A stretch of DNA of 64,000 nucleotides from Sindora glabra (Eukaryota; Streptophyta; Magnoliopsida; Fabales; Fabaceae), in contig CM035230.1 of assembly GCA_020226215.1 (NCBI GenBank), positions 23,913,883 through 23,977,882 on the forward strand, in the 5' to 3' direction. The translations under genes were made by a program, and so were the position numbers. Numbering within the stretch: the stretch's first letter is position 1; each line of letters begins with the position of its first letter. Positions 38,712-52,340 of the stretch are shown piece by piece. The notes under the pieces are model-generated. The model saw nothing but the letters and a program-made list of their open reading frames with translations. It ran no database searches and had not been told where the DNA came from.

Positions 38712-39699
38712 ATCTCTCACTTGGATTATATAATTTAGTAATTGTGGCCACTTTATTAAATGTTAAAGTAAATTATGACATTTTTACATTCATAAGCTTA
38801 AATTGAGATCATAAGTGTCCAATACAACATAAAATAGTATCCATTAGGAATATCAATATCTTACACATTGTACACCTATACCTTTCTGACTAAATAAAAT
38901 ATAATATCCAATAATGATATATCAATATGTGTAAAATAAGATTTATATAACAATAAACATGACTATATGTAAGCCTTCACTTAACGGTCCTAGCATTCAC
39001 TCAAGATACTAAATGAAATTTAATATTCTTAACATAATATTAAAATAGGCTATTAATTTTTTTATCAACATGTTATAAAAAAATGTGTAAAATAATAAAT
39101 AACAAAATATGAATATTTCATTAATGTATATCTTAAGATAAACAATAACATCAAAATACTCTTACTAACTCAAATTGACCCAGTTTGCTCTATTAGTTAG
39201 ACCAATACCTAGTTACAAAAATCAAGCGAACATATCCATAAACATGAATTAGATGAAAATCCACATTAACCCACCTAAACCTGGTAAAAAATCAATTAAA
39301 TCAATGTTTCATTCAACCCATTAACTTATTTCTCTTTTTCTCTCCCTCTGTCTCTCTTTTAAGTTTATAAGCATGAACTTGACTTAGACTAAGTCTATAC
39401 TAAAGTCCAAATTTTAAAATAAATAGAAAAAAAAACCTGAGCACAAGAAAAATGGAACAAGACTTATGTGATTATAATTAAAATTAGAGACAAAGTTTTT
39501 GTTATTAACCTTATGAATCATTTAAAAATACACTAATACAATGGAGTAGATTTAATTTTTTTTTTATATCTTTACGTCCATATATATATGATTTATGCAT
39601 ATAAAAATATGTTAACTAGTTCGACTATCTAGTTTGACTAAATAAACTAGTTAATTCTTGACCTTGATATCTTATTGAAATAATGACCAAGTTAGGTTT

Positions 39700-42200
39700 T
39701 AAAATATTGCCTCGAACATCAAAAGACTTAGTCAAATCTATATTAATTATATGATTACAATATATTCTTACTACTAAACCTTTGATTAATAGATTTGCAA
39801 GCGTACGATTTATGGAATATGTTCAATATAAGTAATATGCTTATATATCTTTTTTTCACAAATTAATACATTAAATATTTTGTATAGGTAGAAATTTTAT
39901 TATTTTAAGAGAAGTTCACAATAGTAACATTGTTGCAATAGATTATTATAGGTCTTGAGATGTTTTCAATAACATTAAAACTAGTCATAAAGTTCTATAA
40001 CCATATAGTTTCACGAGTAAGTTCATAATATGCAACATACATGTTTCCATAGTGAAGATTACTATAAAGGATGACTTAATACTTTTTCATGAAAATTTTC
40101 CATAATACAACACTCATGTAAATTTATAATCATCTGGATAATTAATAAGATATAAATTTAAGTAATTTATTGTTGTGAGATCCCTTAATCTATTATAAGT
40201 TAACATATAATCTTTTGTACTTTGTAGGTAGCTTATAACTTTCTTAACACTAATCTAATATCTTTGATTGGGATGACTCAAATACTTTCTTAGTACAGTA
40301 ATAACATAAGTTATATCAAGATATATATGTACGTAAGCATACATCAGGTTACTTATACTTATACTTAACCATATGGGATATTTTTCATCTTTCCCCTTTT
40401 ATCATCATTCTGAGGACACTTAGCAAATAAGAAAATCTTATCCTTTCAAATTGATGTAAGAACTTAAAAGCACAAAGACTTGTTAAACTTTTTTAGTACT
40501 TTTTCAATGGATATTTGCTTAGACAAACCAAGTAAAGCTTATAATTAGTCATGATAGATCTTTATGCCTACTATATATAAGGAATTTCCAAGATCCTTTG
40601 TATCAAAATGTTTTGATAATATTTATTTTATCTCAATCAGTAGGTTAGCATTTTTATTAGTAAGGAGAATGTCATTAACATATAGTACTAGTATTACTAA
40701 GCTTTCTACACTCGTTAACTTAGAGATGCACTAATATACATCATTCTTTTTGAACTTAAGAGAAGTTACTACTTCATCAAATTTAAGGTGCCACTATTTA
40801 GAAACTTGTTTTATGCTATATATAGACTTTTAACTTTCTATTAGAAATAATCTAGTTAGTACATGTAAATAGTCTCTAATAGGTCACTATTTAAGAAAGT
40901 TATCTTGACATCTATTTGATGTAACTTTAAGTTAAAATGAGCCATTATTTCCAAAAAAACTCAAAATAATTTTTTAGTTAAAATTGTGAAAAAAATTTCT
41001 TTAAAATCTATTCCTTCCTTTTTAGTGTAACCCTTGGCCACTGATATGGCTTTGTGCTTTTTAATTTCATCTTAAGCATCTTTCTTATTCTTAAAAACCC
41101 ATTTGTATCCAATTTTCTTACACCATGGAAACAATTCAACTAGATCTCATACCTTATTCCTATAGATTAAGGTCGATTTATCTTTTATAGCCCATTTGGA
41201 AGAGTTTAAATGGGAAACCACCTATGAAAACATGATGGCACCAATGTTATCATTGATATCATACTCCTGCTCTTGTAAATAAACTAAGAAGTCATTAAGA
41301 ATTGTTAGTCTATAAGCTTTTTGAGATTTCCTCAAAGGAAACTTTTAGATTATTACCTTTGTTTCAATATTTTTTGCCATAAATTATATTGGATCATTTT
41401 ATGGGACAATAGAAAATAACTCTTTTAATGTAAGTGCTAGTACAATGATTATCCCTACTTCAATAATAAAAATTTATGAAGCAATATACCTAACTCCTAT
41501 TATTCAATATGTCCTTGAAAAAGATGGCTTAATTTGATTTAATAACTCTTGTTAAGAGATTTAGATAGTAGAATTTGCTGCCTCTCGAACCATTGTAATA
41601 TCCTATAAAATATTTATGGATTGTTTTTAAATCAAGCTTCTTTGTTGAAGGAACATTCAACTTTATCTTAAGTTTATAAGCCTAAACATGAAAGTGTATC
41701 AAACTAGGTCTTTTACCATATAATAACTTCTAAGGTGGTTTTAGGTACTAATTTTCTTGGAACTTGATTGTGTATAATCTTCAGTGTATTACCACATAAG
41801 AATTCTAGCAATGAAGAATAGATCAACATTCATCTCACTATGTTTGTGAGCATCTAATTCCTTTTCTATGTAATTTCATTTTTTTCTAGCATTATAGACA
41901 TGGTGTAGCTTGTTTTGATTCTATACTTATGTAGGTATTAAGCAAAAAGACTATGATATCGTTTAGTTGTATCATATTTACTATACTACTCACTATTTTC
42001 GTCAAAGTTGACATTCTTTATTTTTTTCCCAATTTAAGCTCAACTATTACCTTAAAAAACTTAAAGACTTCTAATGATTCTAACTTTTTATTAAGTTATT
42101 CCACTCAACCATATCTGGAATAATCATTGACCAAGGTGGAAAAATATTTATATCCACTTATAGTACCTAGCGTAATGTGTTTATTGATGTCAATGTGGAT
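39700..42200 (-). pseudogene. Copia 2 pol remnant
   Basis: Minus-strand pieces of reverse transcriptase (YVND box, the first Asp of YVDD lost) and of the connection/RNase H region are recognisable in several frames. The alignment with copia 1 is clear in order and spacing. No long open frame survives. Confidence 0.72.
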
Positions 42201-45200
42201 CAATTCTATGATATTATCCTTTGTACTTCTCTTTCCTTTTTTAGCCTTACATATCCTAAAATATGAGAAATATAGATCTTGAAGTACTTTCTCCTTTATA
42301 AGTCTCTATATCTTTTCTTAAGGAATATTCCCTAGATGTTTGTGCTAAAGCATTCGGGAACTCTTATTGATTTTACTTATTTTCTTTCCAATAACAATTT
42401 TTATAGAATGTTAGGATCAATATCAATTCTATTCAACCTATCACATAATAAATCAATACTTACAATAGAAGAATTATAAACTAATTCAAAATTGCCATTT
42501 CTAAAATGATAAAAGCGTCCAACACTATCTAAAGGAATTACAAACAATTAAATTCCTTCTTATGGAAGGTACATAAACAATATTATCCTAAAGTAACTGG
42601 TGTCGAAATGATAAATATAGGGAAACTGTTCTGATGTGTTCCACTTCTACTCTATCTCTATTTCCCATGTTGTACAACTAGATCTGCTTCATTTGACTTC
42701 TTCTAGTTTCTTAATGCTTGTAAATAATTTCTCACATGAATCGTAGCATCATTGTTTAGCCATTGTTGAGAAAAAGATATCTTTTTGATAATTGAACATC
42801 ATAAATGGATATTATTTTATTTTATATATTTTTAATTTTTATTATATTATATTATTTCTCTATTTTTATTAAATTTTTTAGTATTTTTATTATTTTTTAT
42901 TTTAATATTCATATTCAATTGAATATGGCAATTTTTTAATTTTTTATACTTTTTATTTATTATTTGATATCAATATAAGTATTTTTGGGGCTCAAAATGT
43001 ACTAGATCTAAAGAGACATCTTTCTTCTTTCTCTCATCCTATTTCTTGTATTTGAAGTAATCTATTTTCTTGTGCATATATTTTTTACAAAATCTAAAAT
43101 TACTTTTGAATTGGGCTTTTTTAGGCTTATGGCATTACAGGTATACTTGTCTTTGCTGTCTTTTTTATTTGTTTTCATGTTTTATTCTAAAGTTGAACCA
43201 TAAGTAGTGTAATTAACCACATAAGATTTTTCTCTTTCTTGTATCCTTCTCAACTCAAGTAACAATCAAAATTAGCTCGTTTATGGTCCACTCACTCTTT
43301 TGAGTGCTATTATCAGTCTTTAAAATATCAAATTAAGGTGGTAAAGATTTCAACACTCGTCTAGTTAAATAATTGTCACCCAGTTCAACTTTCATACCTT
43401 TTAGCTTTCATACTTTTTAGCCATAAAATCCATTAATGCTTTAGCATATTCATTTTTAGGGATGCTTTCTTTGATGGTTTTATCTATTGTATATTTCATC
43501 ACTATAAGGCATCTTATTTGAGTAAGTCCACTTTTCATATTTACTATTCTATTTTGCAATAGAGTTAAAGTTAATAATGGGCTCCATTTTTCTAATTACT
43601 AGATCTAGATTGGTTATTACTATTTAGAATTTCAATAACTTAGCCTAATCCTTTTAATTTGTCTTATTTAGTGTCTTGTGCATTCAATTGCATAGATAAA
43701 TGGGCTAATGAAAAAATTCATTACATTAACTCATATTTTACTTTAATCATGTTTTTAATATCTTTCTTTATTAAACTATACAATTATACATAATATAATA
43801 CTATAAGATATAACATCGATGTGGTGTTTAAGACTTTATAATAAAATAAGAACTAAATACTATATTTTTAAAATCCAATACCAATAGGGGCTAAATTTTT
43901 TTTTAAAATATAATATTTAATCTTACACTCATGTTATCATTAATAAGTTGCATTAATAATATTATACCAATAGGGTATTTAAATACTATTAATATAACAT
44001 TTTCATTGTCTAATTAATATTTTAATTATTTATTAATAAAATTTTATGTAATCGCGCTTACGATAGATGAGTCAGAATTCTATAAATTTTTATGGCATAA
44101 TATAAGCCCAATTGATTCCTACAAAGTAATTCCCTTTATGCATAAATACATGCAAAATATATTTAAAGGCCAAATAATAATAAAAATTTTAAAAATATAT
44201 ATATGTAGTGATTCAAACTATAGGAATCACATGGTAAAAATTTCAAGCCTAAAAATATTCAAATGAACACTTAAATAAAATAGATAAAAAATAAGTAAAA
44301 TATTTTTAATTTTAAAAAAGTCATAATTATGAGTTCGAAGAGTGAATTTTACTAGTGTAATTTTTATTGCCATATGATGTTATTAAGTCAGAGTATGGCT
44401 TATAGATGCCACCTCATGCGGGTAAGCTTTATGTTCACAAGTCTTCTTAAACCTCCATCTAGGTCTAGAATTAGGTCGTTAACCTATCCACTAAAAATTT
44501 CATTCAAAAACTTGATGAATTTGCTCTAATGTGAAATTCAAATTTTCTAAAAATCTTTAATTCCCTTTTTATGTCTTAAAGTAGCAAAATGCTTCATTTT
44601 TGCATTCTTTTAATTGTTATACATGTTTTGCATTAACGAGAAATCATAAAAATATTATATTTTTTAATCCCCATTTTTTGGAAAATTTTTAACTTTTTTT
44701 TAAACTCTTAAATAGTAAAACATTGATTTCATCCTATTTTTAAATGCTTTTTCATAAAAGATAACTAGTACTTATTAAAGAATAATCAAAACTAGTAAAA
44801 AATTACCTTTTTATGCATTCATTAACTTTTTTTTAAATGTTTAAAACTTTTCCTTTCTTAATGTTTCAAATAGTGAAACTAGGACATTATGGTTCCAATT
44901 ATGGGATTTCAAAGAGTCTTAGCTCATCTTTGGCCAACAACACAGTCCATTATTTCTCGGGAGATCATACAAATAACAAAATTTAGACACTGTTTTGGAA
45001 TATAAACATAAATAAACATAGTCAATGAAATATATTGACTTAATTTATTTAGTGAATACATAAACAAAAAATTGGCAAATCATAATGTACAAAATCATTC
45101 ACAAAATAATATTTAACAATATACACATATCATAATAAATCCAAAATTTGTACAAATTAACTGCTATAAATCATTCATAACAATTCTAAAATAATAATAA

Positions 45201-45359
45201 TATATAACAATAAAATTAATAATTAATCTTTGGCTTTGAAATGATTGTGAAATTTATAACAACACTTGACTAATTAAAAAAATCATAGGAATCATGAAAA
45301 AACATCATCAAATCTACATACTAATTAATCATATTTACATGATTTATATGGGCTCTCAT

Positions 45360-46683
45360 GGTAATTTTTAAAATTTTTTATTAATTAAATTTTATTATTT
45401 GCCATAAACTATGTAATTAGACATAGGCTCTATTTTGTATAAGTAGTTGATAAGTTAACTATTAATTAATAAGTTAACTATTAATTAATAAATTAGTGGG
45501 TAGCTGATAAGTTAATCGATAGCTAATAGGGATAAGCTAATTAATTATTTAAGAAGTATTTTATAAAATTAGCTATTGAACCAGATGAAATTGTAAAATA
45601 ATATAAAATGATATATTAAAATATTATTAAAATAATTTATATTTATTTAAAAATTAAATTATATTAATACAATTAAAAAGTTTAAAATAAAAATGATATT
45701 TAATATTTAATTAATTATATTTTATAATATTATTTATTTATTTACATACATATTTTTATATATTTATAATTTAAAAATAGGATATAATTATGTTAAAATT
45801 AAGTTAATTATATTTTATAAAAAAATTTAAATTTATGTTATAAAAGGCATGGATTTTAAATTAATAAAAAGAATAAGGATAGATTTGAAAAAAATTTGAA
45901 GAGATAATAGTTTATAAGTTATGAGCTATTCCAAGTAACTTGTTATATTAGAGCTTATTTTTTTCAATAAATTAGTGCAAAAAATATTTCTAGAAGTTAA
46001 TTTATAATTTATTGATAATGAGCTAATTTATTTATTATATGAAATGTAGCCATAAGTTATTTATAGATAAAAATAGCTTATAATTTATTGATCAAGTTAA
46101 TAAATAATAAGTTAATTTATTTGGTACATAAAATGGAGTCATAAGTTGTTTTTAGATAAAAATAGTTTATAATTTATTAATCGAGTTAATAAATAATAAG
46201 CTAATTTATTTGTTATATGAAACAAAGCCATAAGTTATTTGTAGATAAAAATTTAATGAGTAAAGTATGTAAAATATTTAAACTTCCAACTAATTCAATT
46301 AAAATGAAGAAGTCTAGATAATCTGATGACAATCACTACTACAAACCATTTGAATCCATTATTGCCTTTTTGATCTGCACCAAAATATAGTCATATAATG
46401 CACTCCTCCTTTCAACCCCCACTATCAGTTAATTTTAGGAAGAGAATCACAAATGATAGGGAGCATGCAATTAGTTTAGGGTTTAAAAGTAATGATTCTA
46501 TTTAAATAAAATTATAATTACTAGTGAATCAAACGATTTATCATTAAAATTCACCTATTATCTTAATTTGACCTTAAATTCCACATCAATCCAACATAAT
46601 TGTCACTTTATTTAGATTATAATATTTTAGCATTTTAAATTTAATTATTAAATTATTGGGTTTAATTTAAAATAATTCTAACA
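45360..46683 (-). repeat. 5' LTR of copia 2 with internal insertion
   Basis: Homologous to 38220-38711 but split by the element at 45426-46229. Just inside, the minus-strand CATGAGAGCCC is a worn match to the initiator tRNA-Met primer-binding site. Confidence 0.78.
45426..46229. mobile_element. PIF/Harbinger-like non-autonomous element with internal tandem repeats
   Basis: Its left end GGCTCTATTTTGTATAA pairs with the complement of the right end, GGCTTTGTTTCATATAA. The flanking 3 bp are ATA on both sides; a 3-bp duplication fits PIF/Harbinger, though TTA/TAA is more usual. The right half holds an 89-bp tandem unit (anchors CATAAGTT at 46051, 46140 and 46229) with AT-rich inverted motifs. No transposase is encoded. 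Confidence 0.6.
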
Positions 46684-47571
46684 AAGCAATCCCCTCTATG
46701 CACATGCATTTGGGGATTAATTAATATAAGTGTGAACAAAAAAACTATACTCATAATTGTAATTTTTAAAATCAAACTAGTTATTGAGTTGGAAAAAATT
46801 AATTCATTAGTCAAATTGATTATATATATTTTATAAAAGTTAAAATTTTAGAAAAAAATTGCATTTTTTCTTCATTTTCTATTTCTCTATTTTCTTTTTT
46901 CTTTTTTCTTTTTCTTTCCTTTTTTCTTATTGTGGTGACTGGTGGTGTAAAATGAGTAAAGCTACTCGTAAATAGCTTGAAATTGACTTGCAAAAAGTTT
47001 GATTTAAGTTTGATTTTAAATGAGTCAAATTTAAATTTTTTATTATTATTTGATTCAAATTATTTCTAAGTCTAAACAAATCTAGTTATAAAATTATTTT
47101 TATATTATATTTAATTAATATAAATATAATATATAAAATTTATATTATTAAGGTGTAAATAAATATAAATAATATATAACATATATTGAACAAAAGTCAA
47201 GCTTGATTAAGATAGTTTAGGTTTTGTAACTTGGGTTCAAATTTAAGTTTGAGTTTGAATTTGAATTTAAACACTTCAAGCTTTATTAGAAATTATACTA
47301 TTTAATGTATTACTCATTTAAAGTTGAATAAGTTCATGTTTGATTCAAGTTGAAACTTGAATTTTTCAGGTTCAACAAGTTCAAGTTTGAGCTTGACTTT
47401 AAATATATAAATATTTGGCTTGATCTTTTTGTATCCTTATCTATGACCCTTGTTTACTCTTTCTTTGGATTTATAAGCATTGTTTTGGGCCTTGTATTCA
47501 AAGGCCCAATCAAACAAAGGCCAAATGGGCCATACCCTTCTCATTACTCTGACTTTTATTTATCTGGTGGC
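46684..47571. repeat. AT-rich repeat with TTGAGTTTGA-type words
   Basis: From about 46950 to 47410 runs such as TTTGAGTTTGAATTTGAATT and CAAGTTCAAGTTTGAGCTTG mark a common plant repeat style. An 87-codon open frame (47350-47613) crosses this repeat and the neighbouring MITE and is not a gene. Confidence 0.4.
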
Positions 47572-47732
47572 TTCTATGGTGCCCCTATGAGTTTGGTATC
47601 TCTAAGGGTGTGACAAAATACAAATCGTTGAATGAAATTAGTTATTTTTATTGAAATTTTTTGTGATCTCATCTAATGATCTGAATTTTGCCACACTCCT
47701 ATGGGTACCAAACCCATAAGGGTGCCATAGAA
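47572..47732. mobile_element. Small MITE, relative of the 56.1-kb Mutator-like MITE
   Basis: The left end TTCTATGGTGCCCCTATGAG pairs with the complement of the right end, TTCTATGGCACCCTTATGGG, continuing through GTTTGGTA and GTGTG. Total 161 bp. The same GTGCCCCTA.GAGTTTGGTA core occurs in the ends of the element at 56080-56252. The duplication could not be identified. Confidence 0.78.
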
Positions 47733-50700
47733 TTCTTCTATCTATGTTGGTTTGTAATAGTTCACTCCAATTTGATTACAACTCGAATTTAACAACCCTA
47801 GTTGATTTAATTATTTGACTATTTCACCGAATCAAATGACTTATTTGATCAAATAAAATTGAATAATAATATAGCAAGTTTTATCTTTTAAAAGATTAAA
47901 TATTTTATTATTAAATTATTTTTTAATTTTAAAATAAATAAATTAAAATTTAAAATATAAATTTTAATATATTAAATATAAATTAATAATGAAAATATTC
48001 GATTTCTTAAAACGCAAAGCTTCTCATTATATTACCCAATAACAACTACCACATCTGAAATCTTTAAAATTAACGTTGTACCTATTTAAATATAATCTCA
48101 ACTGGTTGTTATAGTATTAATCGATACAGCCCTACAAAAACGTCTAAATAGTATTAATTGAGAGACAACGTTAGTACGAGATCTAAAATGGATGTTACAT
48201 TCAATAAAATAAAATTTTGGAAAATATTAATTAGCTTTCTGAACACGAGGACACAAATAGTACATGGATGTATAGACAATCAGACATATGCCAGGCCAAG
48301 AAGGGGATGAAACTAACAGCCTGGGTTCGGAGTTTCTGATTCCCGCGAGGTCAAGAATGTAAAATGACAAAAACTTGCACGGTAAAAGCACCAGCTTTCG
48401 TCAAAATCGTAGCTTAAAAGGAGTGGTAATTACCAATCGAAAGTAACGTAAAACCTGACAAAACGAAGGCATCCCTCAAGGATGGACTCGCAAACATATA
48501 TATATATAGTTATAAAGTAATATCGTTTACCGTTCATGGGGGGCAAATGAACCCAAATTTACATAGGAATACGATCAAACTAGATTAAATATACTCTATA
48601 AGCAAAGCTTGACTCCTCCAATCATATATAACATACATTTTTTTTGGAGAAATTGCAAACTCGCAATTAAAATAGAAAATATAATTATAAAAATATCGGA
48701 TTCAGAATTAGATTTACTTAAGAATTTATAACGGATCCAAATTTCACGAGTCAAATGGGACAAACAATACACAAAAAGAATTTTTGTAGGATTAGACTAT
48801 TAGAAGTTATTTGATTCATGAAGAATTTTTTTATGCAAAGTTGAATTTTATTAGAAATAATTTTTTTATAAATTTTTTAAAAAATATTTAAAATTATTTA
48901 ATTAGTGCTAAAAATTGATATTTTTCAAGAATTAAGTTCTTGTATTTTATTTGATTTAATTCTGAATTTTTTAAGAAGCATTGTCAAAATAACTAGTATG
49001 TACTTCAAAATTGGTATGTAAAAAAATATAAAATATTGATAAATTTTAGTTATTTTTACAGATTATATTTTTGATCTTTCTTTCAATCATAATTTTTTTA
49101 AATTTTTAATTTGAAAAATTTTAATTTACTAAAAAAATAAAAAATTTGTATCAAATTAGATGTCTTTTATCTTTTGTATATACATCTTAATTATCTTAAT
49201 ATAATTAAAATAGGATATAATTTAAATGAAGAGAAAATATTAGTTAATTAATTTTATTAACTTAGATAAGAATTAAATGATTTTTTATTTTTATAATTGT
49301 CTATTAATTTAATAAATAATAGATATATTAAATATAAAATAATAAATAAAATAATATAATAGAAATATATGATAAATATAATTATATTTAAAATTAAATT
49401 CATATTACAATTATTTTCATGATTACATTTATAATTTTTATTTATGATGTAATATTTAATATTTATTTTACACAAATTTTACATAATACTCATTCTATTT
49501 GTTATATAATTAATAAAATAATTATATTGCGCATAATAAATTTATTGTAATTATATTTATAGTTTATAATTACTAAATTATATCTATTATAAGTTTTAAA
49601 TGGTAAAATAAAAGATTAAAGTAATCATTATTTAAATTAAGTAGGATAATTTTATATTTTTATCTATAAATAATATAGAATATTTTTAGGAAGTTTTATT
49701 TTTTATATTTTAATAATTAATAACTAACTAAGTAATTAAAATTTTTTTTACTTCTTAAAAAATTATATTATTTCTGCAAATCATACGATCCCTTAATTTA
49801 GTAAAAGTTCCGGACTGTTGATTTGATGAACCATTTAATAATGGACCGCGTCTCGTCCACCATGATTCAAGCCGTCTAATTTAGCGAACCATTTAATAAT
49901 GGGCCAAACTTCGTAGACTATGATTCATTTTTAATTTAGTCATACTAGACTTTGATTCAAGCAGACTGATTCACCATGATTCAAGCAGACCGGCCTTCAT
50001 ACAAGCCCGGCCCGCTGGCTGCTCTATTTCCATTTTAAATGGGCCAGACTAAAATACCCTAGTACGGATTGGTGGAGCTACCCTTAGTCTTGGATAAATG
50101 GTACTTCAACCAAAAGTGAAAATCAAAGGCCAGTAATACTTACCTAATACGGGAAGAAGTGCTGACATTATGCTTTCACTCGAGAAAAGAACAAAAGGGT
50201 AAAATTATAAATTAACGCACTAAATAAAATTTAATTTATGATTTTTTTTGTGTGAATAATTTCTTATTTCAATATTTTTCCTTTTTTACTTAGTTGTAAC
50301 ATAGATAACTTAAATTAAATAAATGAAAATAATAAACATAATTTAATATAAAATTTTAATTAAACATAGTATTTAACTTCGTATTTATAAATGTGTTTAT
50401 TATTATATCTTTCAAATTTTATGACTAGTATTATTAATTTTTTTATTTTTATTATAAATAATTATTCCTCTATTCATTTATAATATTAAAATAAATAAAA
50501 AATATTAAAATTTATTGTTAAATTTCACCTCAATAATATCAAATATATACTTTGTTTAGTTATATTATCTCTTTTCACCATTTGTTTTATTGTTACATGT
50601 GAAGAAACAATGAATAATTATAAAAAAAATAAAAATAAAGAACTAATAATGATAGTTATAAAATTTAATTGGGTAGTTATAAAATCATATTATATAATAT

Positions 50701-51360
50701 GATTAAATGCAGCACACAAGTATAAAAATACTTTACCAAATCATATATGTATAATTTTTAATAGATGTGATTAAATAATTTTAATTTAATGATTTATGAA
50801 ATTATTATATTACCCTCAATTTTGAAATTCTTTAACTATCACAAAATTCACCTATTAGTCATATAAAAAGGCAACCGTAATCACAAATTATGGACAATAA
50901 ACATTCCATTTAAAGCAATGACATTTTATTTCATTAAATTATTTGTTTGTTGGAGACTTTTTATTTCAAGCAAGTTATACAGATTTTCCTTTAATTGACT
51001 CAAAATTATGGAGACATCTTTTCTAGTCTCAAAATATACAAATCTCTCCTCAAATTTACAAAAATACTAATGTTTGACGCATTTTAGAACATTCTGTTAA
51101 GAGACCATTGACTTTAGCTATTAGGTTATAGTCAATAGTCAAGCTAGATGATTATTTTACAATCAAATTATCTTTCGTTTATTTCATAAGTTTGGAGTTG
51201 TACTTTGAAATATTATTCCCCTACAAAAGAAACATTCATGCGATAAAAAAGAAATTGAGCTAATTTTTATTTTTTATTTTTTATTGTCGGATATGTTTAA
51301 TTTATGAAAATAGGTTAAAATATCGAAATACGTTTATTTTATAAATTTTTTTCCGTTTTA
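47733..51360. other. Intergenic DNA, mostly AT-rich, with a short repeated block
   Basis: A GC-richer stretch at about 48200-48480 has no open frame or recognisable motif. At 49830-49990 the phrase GAACCATTTAATAATGG recurs 56 bp apart, each followed by a CGTAGAC/CGTCCAC and ATGATTCA word, and GATTCAAGCAGAC occurs twice nearby. No gene was seen. Confidence 0.4.
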
Positions 51361-52340
51361 CCGTGGTTTCGAAACTAATTACCAAAATACGCAAGGCGCC
51401 ATATGAGATAGCGTTTAGTGTGCTTGAGGGCGCCACACCATCTGGCGTTTTTGGGAGAGCAACCGTGCTGAAAGCGCCATGTTGAAAGGCGCCTTGGTAA
51501 TTAAATTTTTTGGGAGGCGCCTTTCAACATGGCGCCTCCGTATTTAAATTTATTTAAATTTTTTGGGAGGTGCCATTTGATTTGGCGCCTCCTTGCCTGT
51601 CTTAAAATGGTGTGGGATTTTCACATGCTTTAAAGTTGGTCGTGAGATTCATGTGATTCCTGGGTTTAGCGTACTTTGTTTCTTTTTTGTATTTTTTTAA
51701 TAACAATGAGAAGAATAATTCGTTTAATATATATATACATATATTTGAATTTAAAATTTAAATATATGTAAAAAAATAATTTTCAAAATAACGTGAGGTG
51801 TTATTGTTCCACTAAACTTGCCTCATTTTTTTCTGTAGTTTTCTCGGTGAATTTTGTTTTGTATTTAATTCAGCATAGCGGTGCTGTAGACGATTTCTTT
51901 TAACAAGATGAAGAGGCCAGGAAGTTGTCCACGTATGTATGTTTCCTTGTTTAGATTTCGTGGCCATTTTTTACTCTTCCCTGCCATTTTTCTGCTGATT
52001 AATTAAACCCCTTTCAGTCTCGGAGCACGTTTTAGCTTCCTGCTACTTAGAATTCATGCTTGGAGCCATTCAATACTTGGAATTCTTTCATGGTATTGCA
52101 GTGGGCAAGGGCGCCATTGTGAATGGCGTCCTTGCGCCATTTTCAATCGCGCAACGAATGACGCCCTTAAGCTCCTTGCAATTGTACTTATTTTAGTAAT
52201 AATTTTGATAATATGTTTTGCAACAGTATATTTGCAACAGTGCATATTTTGGTAATAATTTTGGTAATATATTTTGTAATAACGATAAAATAAAAATAAA
52301 TTTTTAAAAAAATCATAATTTGATACTTTTACCATGAAAA
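51280..52340. repeat. Repeat element with GGCGCC palindromes and inverted flanks
   Basis: Seven exact GGCGCC palindromes occur (51395, 51429, 51488, 51516, 51531, 51584, 52110), plus near-copies. The left flank TAATTACCAAAATACGC and the complement of the right flank, TTATTACCAAAATATGC, are inverted, so the block may be one transposable element. No open frame with a known domain is present. The superfamily cannot be given. Confidence 0.5.
51473..51536. repeat. 21-bp inverted repeat forming a GC-rich hairpin
   Basis: Arms 51473-51493 and 51516-51536 are complementary at 20 of 21 positions, with a 22-nt loop. Each arm carries GGCGCC and CATGTTGAAA or its complement. In AT-rich flanks this would be a stable stem. 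Confidence 0.9.

Larger units (their letters stand above)
38220..46683 (-). mobile_element. Ty1/copia LTR retrotransposon 2, decayed
   Basis: Two LTRs (38220-38711 and 45360-46683) flank about 6.6 kb of minus-strand copia-like DNA. The reverse-transcriptase block reads VLYVNDILLTNKNANLL around the YVND box at 40671-40682, followed by KDLG. A connection motif FEGDKIFLFAKCPQND near 40.4 kb resembles the KGDKF..QCPKN segment of copia pol. Flanks TAGCA and AAGCA are a possible duplication with one mismatch. It is a relative of copia 1, with stops and shifts throughout. Confidence 0.82.

Noticed and set aside
47350..47613. 87-codon plus-strand open frame
   Set aside because: It spans a TTGAGTTTGA-type repeat and the left end of a MITE.
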